This document shows positions 1-17,700 of a DNA stretch of 64,000 nucleotides, one piece after another. The notes beneath the pieces are model-generated. The model searched no databases and was not told the DNA's origin. It saw nothing but the letters and a program-made list of their open reading frames with translations. The DNA lies in NCBI GenBank assembly GCA_033239005.1, contig BSQZ01000028.1, positions 4,307,501 through 4,371,500 on the forward strand, given 5' to 3'. How positions within the stretch are numbered: position 1 is the stretch's first letter; each line of letters begins with the position of its first letter. The position numbers and the translations under genes are program-made. This DNA is from Lamellibrachia satsuma (lineage: Eukaryota > Annelida > Polychaeta > Sabellida > Siboglinidae).

Positions 1-4070
<4,070 letters not shown>

Positions 4071-4434
4071 TTGATAGCAATTATCATTAGGGTGATTAGT
4101 GTAGAATTAACTTAGAATGAATTGTTCCCAGCATAAACCGCTGACAGAACATTACAGCTTGATAGCAGCATGATTCTAATTCGTTTTCCCAAATTAATTG
4201 TTGCGTATGTATCAATCTTAATCAAGGTGACCTTTATAGTCGTTAGTTCCGCTCACGGAGAGTGTTTTGGTGAACTTATATATCACGAGGGTACGTGTTA
4301 CGTTACCATGGACAACACAAGGAACTAACGACTGCATGCTGCTATCAAACTGTAATGTTCCGTCAGCGGGTTATTGTGGGAGCAATTTAATTCTACACTA
4401 ATCACCCTAATGATAATTGCTATCTATAACTATG
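4071..4434. mobile_element. MITE-like long palindrome
   Basis: The left arm from 4071 (gcatagttgttgatagcaat) is the near-perfect inverse of the right arm ending at 4434 (gctatctataactatgc). Pairing continues inward through the block with gggtgattagtgtagaatt, through ccgctgacagaacattaca against tgtaatgttccgtcagcgg, and through agtcgttagttcc against ggaactaacgact. Each arm is about 170 bp with small mismatches. There is no coding capacity and no clear target-site duplication. This fits a foldback or MITE-type non-autonomous DNA element; the superfamily is unknown. Confidence 0.65.
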
Positions 4435-4488
4435 CTATTGTTTAAGCTTATACATATATATATATATAATGCTTAAAACAATAGCATA

Positions 4489-4498
<10 letters not shown>
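4425..4498. repeat. secondary inverted repeat beside the palindrome
   Basis: The sequence ctatgctattgttt followed by aagctta is mirrored after a short TA core by taatgctt and aaaacaatagcatag. The outer end of the MITE-like element is thus copied again in inverse orientation at the border of the next (TA)n array. Confidence 0.6.
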
Positions 4499-4704
<206 letters not shown>

Positions 4705-5097
4705 GTAAGCTTAAAACACTACAAATGTGTGAATTCCAAAAATAACATACTGATCAGTAAGGATAGTTATCTATAACGAACGCACCCACAGTCAAAACGG
4801 CTCTATACGATAATTAACACATAGGCCAAAAATATTTTATTTTGTCTTGCAATTTAGAGGTATCTATAAAATCCATATACAATAAATGATACAGAATCGT
4901 CGACTTATTATAATTTTCAGGAAAATGGGCAGTCGATTTAATAAAATAAGGGGTATATTTTTTATATAGAGGCCACATAACCACTTTGCCATTTATGCCA
5001 AAGTTCGTTTCGGCCGAACCTAACTTAATTTAAAAATTCGAATTGCGCAGGTAGCTGTACGACCGCCGTACCACCGCAGCAGTGACCGACCCCGGTA

Positions 5098-5335
5098 GGT
5101 ACGACCGCAATGCCACCGCAGCGACGACACACCGACCACCCGCCCGTGCCACCTCGGACCGTGCTACCGCCAGGCCACCGCAGCAATGATCGGAGACGAC
5201 CACCCGCACGCACCACCTCGGACCGTGCTACCGCCATGCCACCGCAGCAATGATCGGAGACGACCACCCGCCAGTACCACCTCGGACCGTGCTACCGCCA
5301 TGCCACCGCAGCAATGAACGGAGACGACCACCCGC
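5098..5335. repeat. 64-bp GC-rich tandem repeat, about 3.5 copies
   Basis: The motif gtgctaccgcc recurs at 5161, 5225 and 5289, exactly 64 bp apart. A more diverged copy lies to the left. The block is markedly GC-rich in an AT-rich neighbourhood. Reading frames over it exist on both strands but are repeat-driven. Confidence 0.85.
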
Positions 5336-6779
5336 ACGACCCAGCCGCGTCTGCTCGCTAAAACAGAGCGTTTGTTTAGACTCGTGTATTCAGGAAACGA
5401 GAAGAAATAAAGTCGGCGGTGGAGCGTCAGGCCAATGTCACTTTAAATGGCCGCGGCGACAAAAGCAACGATTGTCGGCGTTCTCGTCGAAGCGAGGCGG
5501 TCGCTCTGTGGGCGAGAAACCGTCGATCGATAGTGCTCGGTCTTTGAAGTCCGGGCCATAAAATCGCGACGGAGGTCATCAAGTGCAATCCCGCTGCAAG
5601 GGCAGTCAAGGGGTGCACCATGCACGAAAGAGGTGGACGGGGTGGTGAATAAAGCTATTCTGCCAAATTTTACTGAATTGACTTTACCCCTCGTGGGTCA
5701 AATATCGAATGTTGTCGAAATTTAGCTAAAATGTGTTTTTGTCCGTGACTTAATAAATTACATAGAATAATATATTATTTTTTTATTTTTGCTGTGCGAG
5801 TTTGACATAATTATTATGGTTTATATAATACGAGCATATCAACTTGCAATATTCCTGCAAGCGTTATATTTGAATAGTAGATAAATCTCGTGTTATTGCT
5901 GACTATGATCAGAGTGCGGTATTTTACAAATTTTGCTGGTGACGTATATGTTACTGTGTCCCGTGCACCAAACTTGTTTTGGCTTTTGGGGTCTTTCTCA
6001 CCTCACCTCACCGATTTAAAACAACCTTTAACATTTACAAAAGTTCATTGCTTATATTTCAGCGTAATCGGCCATCTTAAGTGCCTATCTAATTTCTGCC
6101 ATGCTGAATCTCTCTGAGGGAGATGTTAATAAATTTTTCTTATGGAACTTCTTTTACCAATTAAATTTTGTGCGACGAGGATAATATGTTGCATTTAGCA
6201 GAACATGATTATTGTGCTTTAAACTTGTCAGCTTTTCCAGAACAATAGATGCTAACGCAAAACCGACATTTCTACGCTGGCACTGGATGCTCACCGCCAG
6301 GATTCATAATATTCTTAGTGTTTTTTTACGATATGGGCTTGACAATAACGTGATTATCCGAGTCAAGAGGGGTTTACTCTAGGCTCCATTGTTGAGAGCC
6401 GTGCTTTTTACACGAAACTGCGCCTCTCACTAAGAGATAATGGACTATGTCTACATGTCACCTGAAATAGTACCCCCCATTAACATTTCGTCATGTAGCA
6501 AACATGCGTGGAGTGACCGATGCCTGCCAGTCGCCAACACTTGTGTTTGTTTTACGGTACCATACCCGACTGTTCGGTCAACACGTTTACGGCCGTACCA
6601 CTGACCGGTCGGTCAATACGACCGACTGCGACTTTTAGCGCGTCCCTTCCACTGGCAAGGTGTGTGACCATCGGGCATGTGTGAAGGCGACTGTGCACAC
6701 AGACGACACCTGTCGGCGTTCATAAACCGACAACCTGTTAGTTAAAGCTCCCTCCTCCTCAATTCTGTAGTTTCGCATA
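5336..6779. other. no gene recognised
   Basis: 5336-5640 is GC-rich with overlapping short frames on both strands that show no motif. The rest is AT-rich and unremarkable. Confidence 0.45.
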
Positions 6780-6812
6780 ATAATATGAAAATAATATTAT
6801 TTTCATATATTA
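6780..6812. repeat. 33-bp AT palindrome
   Basis: The arms aatatgaaaataat and attattttcatatt meet with almost no loop. The same ATGAAAATAATATTAT theme recurs in the degenerate repeat block that follows. Confidence 0.7.
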
Positions 6813-7135
6813 TTGGTGGGTTCATGCGTTTTATGAGGTGAGGTTCACGCTTTAGAGGGGAGGTTTCATGCTTTTGAGAAGGGGTTCAAATTTTTGAAAA
6901 AGTGGGGGGTTCACATTTATGAAAATAATATTATCTTCATATTATTGGGGGGTTCATGCTTTTGAGAAGGGGGTTCACAATTTTGGAAAACGATGTTCAC
7001 TTTTATGAAAAATACTAAATAATATTGGGGGAGGGGTTCATGCTTTTGAGAAAAAGGGGTTCACATTTATTAAAACATTATAATATTATCTTTATATTAG
7101 TGGGGTTCACACTTTTCGGGGGCGGGGGTTTCAAA
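6813..7135. repeat. degenerate 'ggggttca(c/t)' tandem repeat
   Basis: Imperfect repetition of a phrase of the form ggggttcatgcttttgagaa alternating with a ttcacatttatgaaaataat phrase. About five to six diverged copies, unit length variable (roughly 60-70 bp). Confidence 0.6.
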
Positions 7136-7366
7136 TCTAATAATATACTATATATTATGCAACTCTCTAATTTGTTTGAAACAGAATCTTATTGTAACTA
7201 ATGTGTTACCAAGTCACATTACGTGTGGTCAGTTGGTAACACCCAGGTCAGTAGACAGTGTACAGACAGTCGGTTAGCCGTTATTCAAACAACATGAAGA
7301 CTTGTAAGCAGAAAATGTTATTGTTTCAAAAAATATCTGCTCACTGAAACAATGCAGAGTTAGCCA

Positions 7367-7543
7367 ATTACTCTCTGTGTTGTGGTGTCATACTGTATGG
7401 TCTCCACGTATTCATAACACACACAATTATTCTCTGTGTTGTGGTGTCATACTGTATGGCCTCCACGTATTCATAACACACACAATTACTCTCTGTGTTG
7501 TGGTGTCATACTGTATGGCCTCCACGTATTCATAACACACACA
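7367..7543. repeat. 59-bp tandem repeat, 3 copies
   Basis: The phrase ctctgtgttgtggtgtcata recurs at 59-bp spacing, ending each time in attcataacacacaca. The three copies are nearly identical, so the expansion is recent. Confidence 0.9.
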
Positions 7544-8494
7544 AAGCGTCAGGCATGGGTTAATTTCAATTGTTAATTTGTTAATTGAATTAACTCAAGT
7601 TAATTAAATTAAATTAATTAACTTTTCCGGAAAGGCAAATTTTATTTCATTTAATTAATTAACTTTCCCCAAAGGTGCTAATTTAATTTTAATTGACAAA
7701 TTCCCAATTAACTCTGCATTAAGTGCTTATTTAACGGTTGATTTTACTGGATTGTTCACAGCCATGTAATCCTGGTGATTTCAGAAGGCCTGCAATCACT
7801 ATTCCAGTCACCAATGAGAGATTAGATTCAGGCATGTGGGGTGGGCTGGTACTTCAGGCACCTGTGAAACAGCTTTTACAACTTTTTAAATCATATGCCC
7901 TATGAAGAAATGTCTTGGAATGTACATATTGTATGAGCAAATCTCTTTCCAATAAAGTTACAAAACACATTTTTGTTAGAAGTCTTGTGTTTTTAGAACT
8001 GTTTTAAAAGTGTAAACATTTCTACCAACACCTCATTTAATAGTTAATTGAATAAAATGAATTGTTAATTTAATTGAGAAATAATTTAATTTAATTGACC
8101 TAAGAAATGTCTGAGGTTAATTTAATTTAATTAATTAACTCAAGTTAATTACAAAGTACAGTGCAGGCAAAGGTGTGTGTATACAGCAAGACATGAAACC
8201 AGAATTTTGTACTGCTAACTTTTTTTATTTGATACTGGTCTAAACTTGCACAATGGTGTGTTGCTCATTCACAGCTCAGATAGCATTATGTGTCTCTCAA
8301 TCTCCCTCTTACTCTGCATAAAGGCTTGTATAATTTCTGGGAATGATCACACTCGATCTTGACATTTGACTGCACTTATCTGACATCAATTTAGACTTCG
8401 ACATGTGACTGCTTTTCATAATTCACAATATTCGTGAAATATAAAAAAAAATTAATTTATAATAATATTTAATATATAATTCACACACGAAGTG

Positions 8495-8495
<1 letters not shown>
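7544..8495. repeat. TTAATT-rich blocks flanking unique sequence
   Basis: Two blocks (about 7558-7720 and 8030-8155) are dense in ttaatta/aattaatt hexamers and share a phrase with 'taactcaagttaatta' in the same orientation. About 300 bp of ordinary sequence separates them. A similar block occurs at 35780-35880. The blocks could be subterminal repeats of an old DNA transposon, but no clear ends or target duplication are visible. Confidence 0.4.
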
Positions 8496-8591
<96 letters not shown>

Positions 8592-8617
8592 TGTGTGTGT
8601 GCGTGCGTGCGTGCGTG
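8496..8617. repeat. (GT)n/(GTGC)n compound microsatellite
   Basis: About 28 GT units, then about 14 tetranucleotide GTGC units with one GT interruption. Confidence 0.95.
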
Positions 8618-11224
8618 TTTATATGTGTATATATATATTTCTTTCTTTCAATCTCAATGCACATTTAAAGGAATTAATCGCTGTTTTACTTTTGTCTTGT
8701 TTTATTAAACAACTGAATATGTATAGACAATGCTTTGTGCATAGTACTTGTGGCACCATCTGTGTTGGATAAATATGACCCCCCCTCCATGTGAACTTGT
8801 AATGCCCCTGGAGTTTGTTTGGGAAAATATGTGGCGTCCTCCTGGAGTCGATTAAGAAAATATCTCCCTACATGAACTAATGGCGCCCCCTGTATTCCGT
8901 ATTTGGAAAAAATTACCCCCCTTGTGAAAAGCTGTCTACGGGCCTGATATAATCATCAGACAAACTGCTAAATTATTTTTTTTACCGGATCGGGTAAAAA
9001 TTCGGCAAACAAAGGCAACAGTTGTCCGGCTCCCTGTCGCACAATGTTATTCAAACCTTCGCACGTTATACCGTATGGAACGATCAGAATAATTTCTTTG
9101 GATTATTTTAACAACAATAGGCCCCACGTATTTTTTATTAAACCAAAAACGCATAATAATTATTATTTAAGACAATATTCACGCATTTTGGTGTCAACGA
9201 ACCTGATTTGCGATGGACTGGATGAACTGTGGAGGGATTTTAATGTATATTTATTAAACAAGACAATAAACGAATTAATTAATTGATGCGAAACAGTAGT
9301 TACACCTATGATATTCAAATATAAAAAATTACGTTTTTCGCGCTCGATATTATTTGGCATCTGTAGATATAATTATCTGAGTTAGCCGAGGATAAATTGT
9401 CCGAAAATCGTAAAATGAATAAAAATGGCAGTACTAAATAAACTATGGGAAACCAACTTGAAGCGCGCGATATGGAACGAACCCCGCTTGAATAATTAAC
9501 CACAGCGAACGTATAACTGCAAGATTTGTTGATTAACCAGAACTGTGAAGAGCGAATTATACACAGACGTGGACTGTTTATCGGGCCAACGTCGGTGCGC
9601 GACGTGTGGCGTTGTCACGTCGGAACAACGTAGCTTTGAAGGTTGTGACAGAACCCTTGGACAGATAACACACGACAGACAAGTCCTCGACACGACACGC
9701 GACAGTCACACCTGTCGCGGTACACAACTCGGATCACACCAAATCAGAGCGACTGGCTGTGTTTATCAAAGCGAATGCGACATAGCGACTTTGTATAATG
9801 ATTAGATTAATGCCAACAGTGATACGATATGTTATCCAAAATAACTTAAATGACGTAAACTTGGCGACAATGGAACAGCTATTGTCATTATTGTCATAAT
9901 TATTATGTATGCACTACGCACATTGTAAACATTAATAAATTATATCAATAATTGTCGACTGCCACAAAAGTAGCAAACAATCTGAAAGTTATTATCTTGA
10001 TTGTTTTATATGATGATTTTTACGTAATGTATTTCAAGACACGAATCAGCGTTTTAATTGTTTTCAGATAAAGGTCACACAATGGTAATAATAACAAATA
10101 CTAAAAAGTTGTAACTAAGTGAGACATCAAACATTGCGAATTTATCTGCGGAAAATACACATAAATCTTCATTGTACTGCGACATGATTTATTTCATAGT
10201 TTTCTCATCGATTATGTGGGCGGCAACTTCAGAGCCTCGTTGACAAAACGGTCTTAAAAGTCTCATTGCTATAACTTGAGGTTGCCAATATTGTTCAGAA
10301 TTGATTGCTTGTATATTACGTTGATGTTTTAGTTGTTTTAATTTGGCTTAATTTTCCGAACAATGTAGCTCTAAACTCAACACACAGTTGGAACGTTTGT
10401 TGCAACGTATCGAATTCAACCGACAAGGAAAACTCGTGTCATTTGCCCACTCTCGGACCTGGTCGCTTTGATGTTGACCAGCGCGATTGCTCAACGAAAC
10501 GCCCTCTGCAATCTTACGTAACGATGACGGCGCTGAATCGGACGAATTAAACTTCTCGCCGCTCATCCAAATCAATCATCAAATAACCGCGAACAAAACT
10601 CGCGGCGCGATATCGCCGTGTCGCGGTTCCCTGAAGAGACGCAAATTGAAAGAGTATAACGGACGGAACAAAAGACTTGGAGAGCGTTTTCTCTAAACAC
10701 CCAGCGGCTCTTTTGTCCAGTGTTGTTTTATCCCACCACGTGCATTGTCCACAGTCGTTGCTCGTTCTAATCTCTTTTCTTTTAAGCCCCCCCGACGTTT
10801 GTTCGGGGGTGTGAACCGGGCTCTCTGTCCCACCCGCTGGGGGTAGGAGGAAAGGGGTTTCATTAAGTGAAACGAACCCGCTATTTAAAACAAAGCTAAT
10901 TTATTCTCACTCGTCGGGCGTTTGCCAGAAAGTGAGATGGCCATGTTTGAAGTGCAGTTCCACGACGTCTGGTCGACTTCAGGGGTCTTCTGTAAGGATA
11001 CACCTGCTTCGGGTACAAACGCGTCTCCTTGGGCTATGGCGCTGGCTAACGAGTGAAGGGATGGTCGCAACGTTGTCATCGATGTCCGACCTATATCATT
11101 AACCCTCCCACCGACAAGCAAGTGTGTCAACACGGGGTTGACCGTTGTTAGCGACAACAGGACACCTGCTGGGCGCGGAAACATGCGCCCACTCAACGTG
11201 ACAGAGCATGTTGCTAAACAGAGA
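8618..11224. other. no gene recognised; one dispersed repeat inside
   Basis: Contains a dispersed repeat copy at 8975-9245. 9540-9780 and 10360-10700 are GC-richer with short overlapping frames and no protein motif that I recognise. No homeobox exon was found here. Confidence 0.45.
8975..9245 (+). repeat. dispersed repeat family C, copy 1
   Basis: Starts with an accggatcgggtaaaaatt phrase and ends near gaacctgatttgcgatgga. The same order of phrases occurs at 47885-48155, with fragments at 46672-46765, 50165-50285 and (inverted) 60785-60865. This is an old interspersed repeat of unknown class; the shared 3' part is gaacctgatt, then gctaaat/ggactgg, then gaggaggga. Confidence 0.6.
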
Positions 11225-11284
11225 ACACACGCACGCACGCACGCACGCACGAACGAACGCACGCGCGCACACACTCTCTCTCTC
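11225..11284. repeat. (ACGC)n microsatellite
   Basis: Tetranucleotide ACGC run with two GAAC variants, then a short CT tail. Confidence 0.9.
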
Positions 11285-11394
11285 AACATTTAGTTGTTAG
11301 AAATATGTTTAAAACTGTAATTGGGCATTCTTATACATATTGAAAATTGTTATGTATACGCATGTTTGTTAAGTATAACGCAGCAAAGAAGCCT

Positions 11395-12809
<1,415 letters not shown>

Positions 12810-13047
12810 CATCATGTGCACGGCACGCCTTTACGTTTGAATGGTTCCAGTAACAAGGCCCGGTACCATCATGTGGCACGGCACGCCTTTACGTTTGAAT
12901 GGTTCCAGTAACAAGGCCCGGTACCATCATGTGGCACGGCACGCCTTTACGTTTGAATGGTTCCAGTAACTAGGCCCGGTACCATCATGTGGCACGGCAC
13001 GCCTTTACGTTTGAATGGTTTCAGTAACGAGGCCCGTTACCATCATG
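12810..13047. repeat. 58-bp tandem repeat, 4 copies
   Basis: The phrase cggcacgcctttacgtttga recurs at 58-bp spacing, each time followed by ggttccagtaac and a ggcccggtaccat phrase. Copies differ at a few sites. Confidence 0.9.
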
Positions 13048-13220
13048 CTTTCTTTAATATGAACAGCAGTAATATTCAAGTATTTACAATGTTGTCTTGG
13101 TGCACCTGTTGAACACCCCTAATGAAATACCTTTCTCGCATTCTGCGTGTACATGCAGGTGTTCTACTAGTTCGAACAGTATCAGTTTTATACACAATAT
13201 TTGTCATTGTGGATGATATG

Positions 13221-13808
<588 letters not shown>

Positions 13809-14296
13809 CGCGCACGATATTTAAAATGCATAATTGAAAACTGACGGGAATTGATGTAAGAAAACATGTCGCTAGTACATTAGACCTATCAGTACAAACT
13901 ATGAATTAGAGTGATTAGTTGTGTAAGACAATTCGAAATTATTTATATATAATAGTCTAGCTGAACGTAAAATGAGCATTTTGTGCACACATTATAGGCC
14001 TAATAATTATACTCAAATTCCCAGATAATGCACCTAACAAACACACACTTTTGACAGACAACTAAACACTTATTGTTAAGTCAAAATTACAAGTGAATCT
14101 GTTTGAATTAGAATATGCCATTATTAGTGAATATTCATTAATTTAACATGTAATGTTAATCTTGAGAACGGAAATATTCGTTATAAGGCATTGCATGCAG
14201 GAACTTATATAGACTATATCAGTGGTATAACGCGACAAATGAAAACGCGACTTTTTGCGGGAAAACGAAGCCATTATTATTGATATTATATTAACA

Positions 14297-14298
<2 letters not shown>
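13809..14298. other. no gene recognised
   Basis: AT-rich unique sequence between two TA arrays, within presumed caudal intron 1. I see no motif. Confidence 0.5.

Positions 14299-14384
<86 letters not shown>
14299..14384. repeat. (TA)n microsatellite in the intron just after caudal exon 1
   Basis: About 43 TA units, beginning 67 bp into the presumed intron. It produces the Tyr-Ile tail of the open frame that runs past the exon. Confidence 0.95.
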
Positions 14385-14388
<4 letters not shown>

Positions 14389-14402
14389 CTCTTCTTGAGG
14401 AC

Positions 14403-14450
14403 CATGAGAATGATGGATGGACGTACCATGAGAATGATGGATGGACGTAC
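14403..14450 (-). repeat. 24-bp tandem duplication carrying the splice donor
   Basis: Two perfect 24-bp copies in the same orientation. On the minus strand each begins GTACGTCCATCC, so each carries a GTACGT donor hexamer, at 14450-14445 and 14426-14421. Read through, the unit is 8 codons (GTSIHHSH), so both donors have the same phase. Confidence 0.9.
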
Positions 14451-14988
14451 CGTTGACGAGCGGAGATTGGAAGGCTTGCTTCTTCATCCAGTCGAAGGGC
14501 GGCCGGGATTGCCTTCCCGTCATGGCGACATTGGAGCCGGGAGACGAACACATCATGCCGGGAGTGTCGGGGGAGTGATTGAGGTTCGGAAGGGACGTAA
14601 CAGGAAGCGGGCTGTGGGTGCTCTGCCCATAGTTCATCTCCGGGGCCATAGTGGATAAGGCGCCGTGTCTGTAGCCGTAGCCTGGGTTAGGATGTCCCTG
14701 CATGGTCTGTGTCGTCATGAACGCGGACCAGTCATCGAGGCCCGACGGAGACCGACCTGGACCAGCCGTCGGGGCGCCCACGTACATGCCGGGCCAGCCG
14801 CCTGCCGTGCACGACCCGGCCATCGTTTGCTGCAGACTCGGGCCGTCCGTCAGCTGGTGGTACTGGCCATAGTCGGGACTGTACTGGGGTTGTGAGCCCG
14901 AGTATGAGTAGGCGTTCATGTTGTGCGGGGTCTGTCTCGTCGCTGGATGCATGGCGCAACTGTCGTATCCCGCTAACTCCTGGACCAT
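14451..14988 (-). CDS. Cdx: caudal/Cdx homeobox protein, N-terminal coding exon
   Basis: Caudal proteins are ParaHox transcription factors that pattern the posterior axis and gut. This exon gives residues 1-180. It has a Tyr/Gln/Pro-rich start (SQPQYSPDYGQYHQ at 32-45), the conserved DDWSAF at 85-90, a Ser/Pro-rich spacer, and RPPFDWMKK at 162-170. The last is the caudal form of the hexapeptide that lies just before the homeodomain. The exon ends AACG|GTACGT in phase 1 after the first base of a Gly codon, as in Cdx genes where the next exon starts with the Lys-Thr-Arg of the homeodomain. The start was chosen as the first ATG in frame (context TACAATGG). The homeodomain itself is not in the window. 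Identity is inferred from motif order and exon end; confidence is good. Confidence 0.85.
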
Positions 14989-15004
14989 TGTACGTGACGG
15001 ATCT
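14989..15004 (-). promoter_or_regulatory. possible 3' splice site upstream of the caudal ATG
   Basis: On the minus strand, ccatgtcctgttacag ends at 15003, followed by 14 bases and then the ATG. It resembles an acceptor, so the 5' UTR may be split. A strong donor-like GTGAGTAT lies at 16718-16711 on the same strand and could be its partner. Both are guesses without transcript data. Confidence 0.3.
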
Positions 15005-15225
15005 GTAACAGGACATGGTCGTTAGACGTGACGGTTAAGGCACATGAAAAATCTGTATATCACTTGCAACGTATTCGAAATAACCACGTCTTGTACTGTT
15101 GTTTTTTGACCTGCATGAAATGTGACTGCGTGAATTGGTTGAATATTTCGCGGTTGATATTAGACTTATATAATTTAACAGCAGCATACAATGTTGTATC
15201 TTTTATAATATTATACGCGTTATAG

Positions 15226-15519
15226 GCGAAAGAACACCGTGGTTATCTTTATAAACATTTCCGTCCTGTAAGCTTAAGAATATTGTTTGACGGATTTTAC
15301 GTGATCAGTCTTACTCACAATGTACAACGTGTTGCTAGACAACTCAGCGTGCATATAATGGCATGTAAACATATATATGTAATAATTATCTATAGACCCT
15401 CTTCGATTCGCTTTAGTAAAACTATTGATGATATTAAATTTCTATACGACACATATATATATGCGAGAGAACATTGTTCAAATCACTGGCGCCATCTTAA
15501 TAAGCATTGCCGTAATTTA
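15226..15519 (+). repeat. dispersed repeat D, copy 1 (about 290 bp)
   Basis: Matches 34400-34697 over its whole length, with shared phrases such as gtaagcttaagaatat, gacggatttta, cagtcttactcac, gttgctagac and gcatataatggcatgtaaac. Both copies end with gagaacattgttcaaatcac and ctggcgccatcttaataagc. The start of the better copy repeats the gagaacattgttca phrase, so the element has about 50-bp direct repeats at its ends. Class unknown. Confidence 0.75.
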
Positions 15520-16455
15520 AGTTTCCGGATATCAGTTGAAGCATTTTAATTTATCAGTTATATATTATTAATTTGAATTTGAAGTGTTGGAAGGCGAACC
15601 CACTTGCATAGCCATACATTATACAGTCTACATTTGGCAGAGCCACGGGCAGTACCGACGACTGTTTGACGGTGAGCAGTGCTACACATGTTAGTTGTCT
15701 ATCATAAACAACTGACGAAATATAGAGACGCGTCAACGCGGATGTCCGTAAAAGGTGCGCGATCTAAACACAACCATTTAACGACACTAGACCGCCACGA
15801 ACGTTACAGTCGACGTCGTGTCTACACGTAGAACCCACCTGTCAGTCTGTCTGCCACCTATACGAACAGCTAGTAAATGTCACCTTGTCAGCAGGGACAG
15901 CTGTGACACACGTCCATGTTTGAATCACGACCGATGGAAGAATGCGAACTAAACTTTGGGGAGCGCGCTAAACGAAGAGACAACAACTAGCACTAGAGTT
16001 AAAACTTGACGACCTTTTAACGAATTGGTTTTACGATTGGCGTGAACTGACGGGAGGGTTAAACCATGCTCACTACGCCCCCCACCTGCCAGAGGAGCGC
16101 CTGATGAACACGACGGTAGCGTGCCGGGCTAATTTCGTACGCTCGTAAAAGTGCGCGACGTCAATTGAGCGTGTTGTACCTACGTTTTACTGCACGCGAG
16201 CGCGCTGCGGAAACTCGCTGTCTTGCTCCGTAAAGTGGCAAATCTACGCAGAAAACGACGTTGCTTCTACCAGCGCGTCTCTCTCGAACATCGATCTATC
16301 GCGTCCCGGACACAGCTATCAAACGTGCCTTGTTGACGTTGTCGTCAAAATGATATTTGCCGAGCTAATCTGTACCAGGACGGCAATAAAATTCTCCACT
16401 CACGGACCGCGTGCATAATTACCGTCGCTGCTACCGCGTGATTGGTCGGTCGGCG

Positions 16456-16464
16456 AGATCAAAG
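16456..16464 (+). promoter_or_regulatory. TCF/LEF-type site AGATCAAAG
   Basis: An exact match to the TCF/LEF consensus, about 1.47 kb upstream of the caudal ATG and flanked by two CCAAT boxes. Wnt/beta-catenin input into caudal/Cdx genes is established in several animals, so the site is plausible. A 9-bp match can also occur by chance. Confidence 0.35.
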
Positions 16465-16724
16465 CGCACAGCCATCCAATGGGAGGCGGGCCCGCCGTGA
16501 ATGGATCGGCACAAATGACGCATGCTCGCGGTCAGCGCCGCCAACAGGGCGCCTTGGGGGGTCCCGGTGGACACAAGACTTCTCGCGAACAGTCGGCATT
16601 AGTCGCGCTGCTTGACGCTTGTAAAGTGAACAAGACGACAGTTGTTTGCACCGCATTTCGGCTTCCGCCCCCACCGCGACGATAGAGCACCCGACTGGGG
16701 CTGCACTCTGATACTCACCCTCGC

Positions 16725-16742
16725 TGTGTGTGCGTGCGTACG

Positions 16743-16774
<32 letters not shown>

Positions 16775-16776
16775 TT
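16725..16776. repeat. (GTGC)n microsatellite
   Basis: About 11 tetranucleotide units with one GTAC variant. Confidence 0.9.
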
Positions 16777-17586
16777 CGAGCGCATGTGCGTGCGATCCAA
16801 CATATTCGGTTGACATTAACTATACATTTAATTCATATTTACAATTGTGGTCGCGTGTGTGCCAAAGCTACGAATGAGCTAAATATGTAAAAGAAAACAT
16901 TAGATAGAAATATGGAGATTTCACTGAACAGTCTCACGAACATTACCGGTGGTGTAATTGTTATTATTTTCTTATTATCATTAATCAGGGTTGCAACAGT
17001 AGGGAATAATAAAGTTACTATTGCGCAACAGAAGTGATTTGGTTAAACATAATAATCATTGTATGTACCAATAACAACAATAAATACTATTGTGTTATTT
17101 TATGAACTGAACTAAGTAGCCTACTAAAGTGTTACAGTATAAACAATAATCAGCGTGGCGTCAGGTTTACGACTACTTACAACTATTGCTGTATATATAC
17201 ATCGCAGCGAACGTCGCTTAAAGGGAATGTGCAACGATTTCCATTGATTAACTGACACGCCGCTATATGTGAGGGTTTCTCTTCATGTTCTGTCATGAAA
17301 TTACATCTAAAAGAAAAAATATTATTAGGCTCCACCGTGTTTTAATGACGATTTACTGCTGTAGTATATATCTACCTTCAGAAAATGTCAAACGGAACTC
17401 TGACAGAACAATTAAACATCCGATAAAAAACGCTACATTTCACCTTTAAATATCGTTAATAACGTTGCCTTTAATTGCAGTAAAGAGGTATCTATGAAAG
17501 ATCGCGATTTGTAGGCCTATGGATATTATTGTTAATCAACATATATGTTATATATACTAATAACCTATAGTATTGTCGCAATGTCA
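16777..17586. other. AT-rich stretch, no gene recognised
   Basis: Unique AT-rich sequence with no coding signal or repeat that I can see. Confidence 0.5.
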
Positions 17587-17700
17587 GTAAAACAGTCGTT
17601 CGGTTGACCAATGAAAACCGTTCTGCTTCCACCCCTTTCAAAAGGGGTAAAACAGTCGTTCGGTTGACCAATGAAAACCGTTCTGCTTCCACCCCTTTCA
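17587..17700. repeat. 60-bp perfect tandem duplication
   Basis: Begins gtaaaacagtcgttcggttg at 17587 and again at 17647. Each copy ends in a cccctttca phrase; at the junction this forms the palindrome cccctttcaaaagggg. Confidence 0.9.

Larger units (their letters stand above)
15005..16724 (-). promoter_or_regulatory. caudal 5' flank, GC-richer from 15740 to 16720
   Basis: No gene in either strand. The first part holds the dispersed repeat at 15226-15519. From about 15740 the sequence is GC-richer and CpG-rich, with CCAAT-type boxes near 16440 (inverse) and 16476 and a GC-box-like gggaggcggg. A TCF/LEF-type site lies between them (listed separately). This makes it the best candidate promoter or proximal enhancer region of caudal in the window. 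Inference only. Confidence 0.4.
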
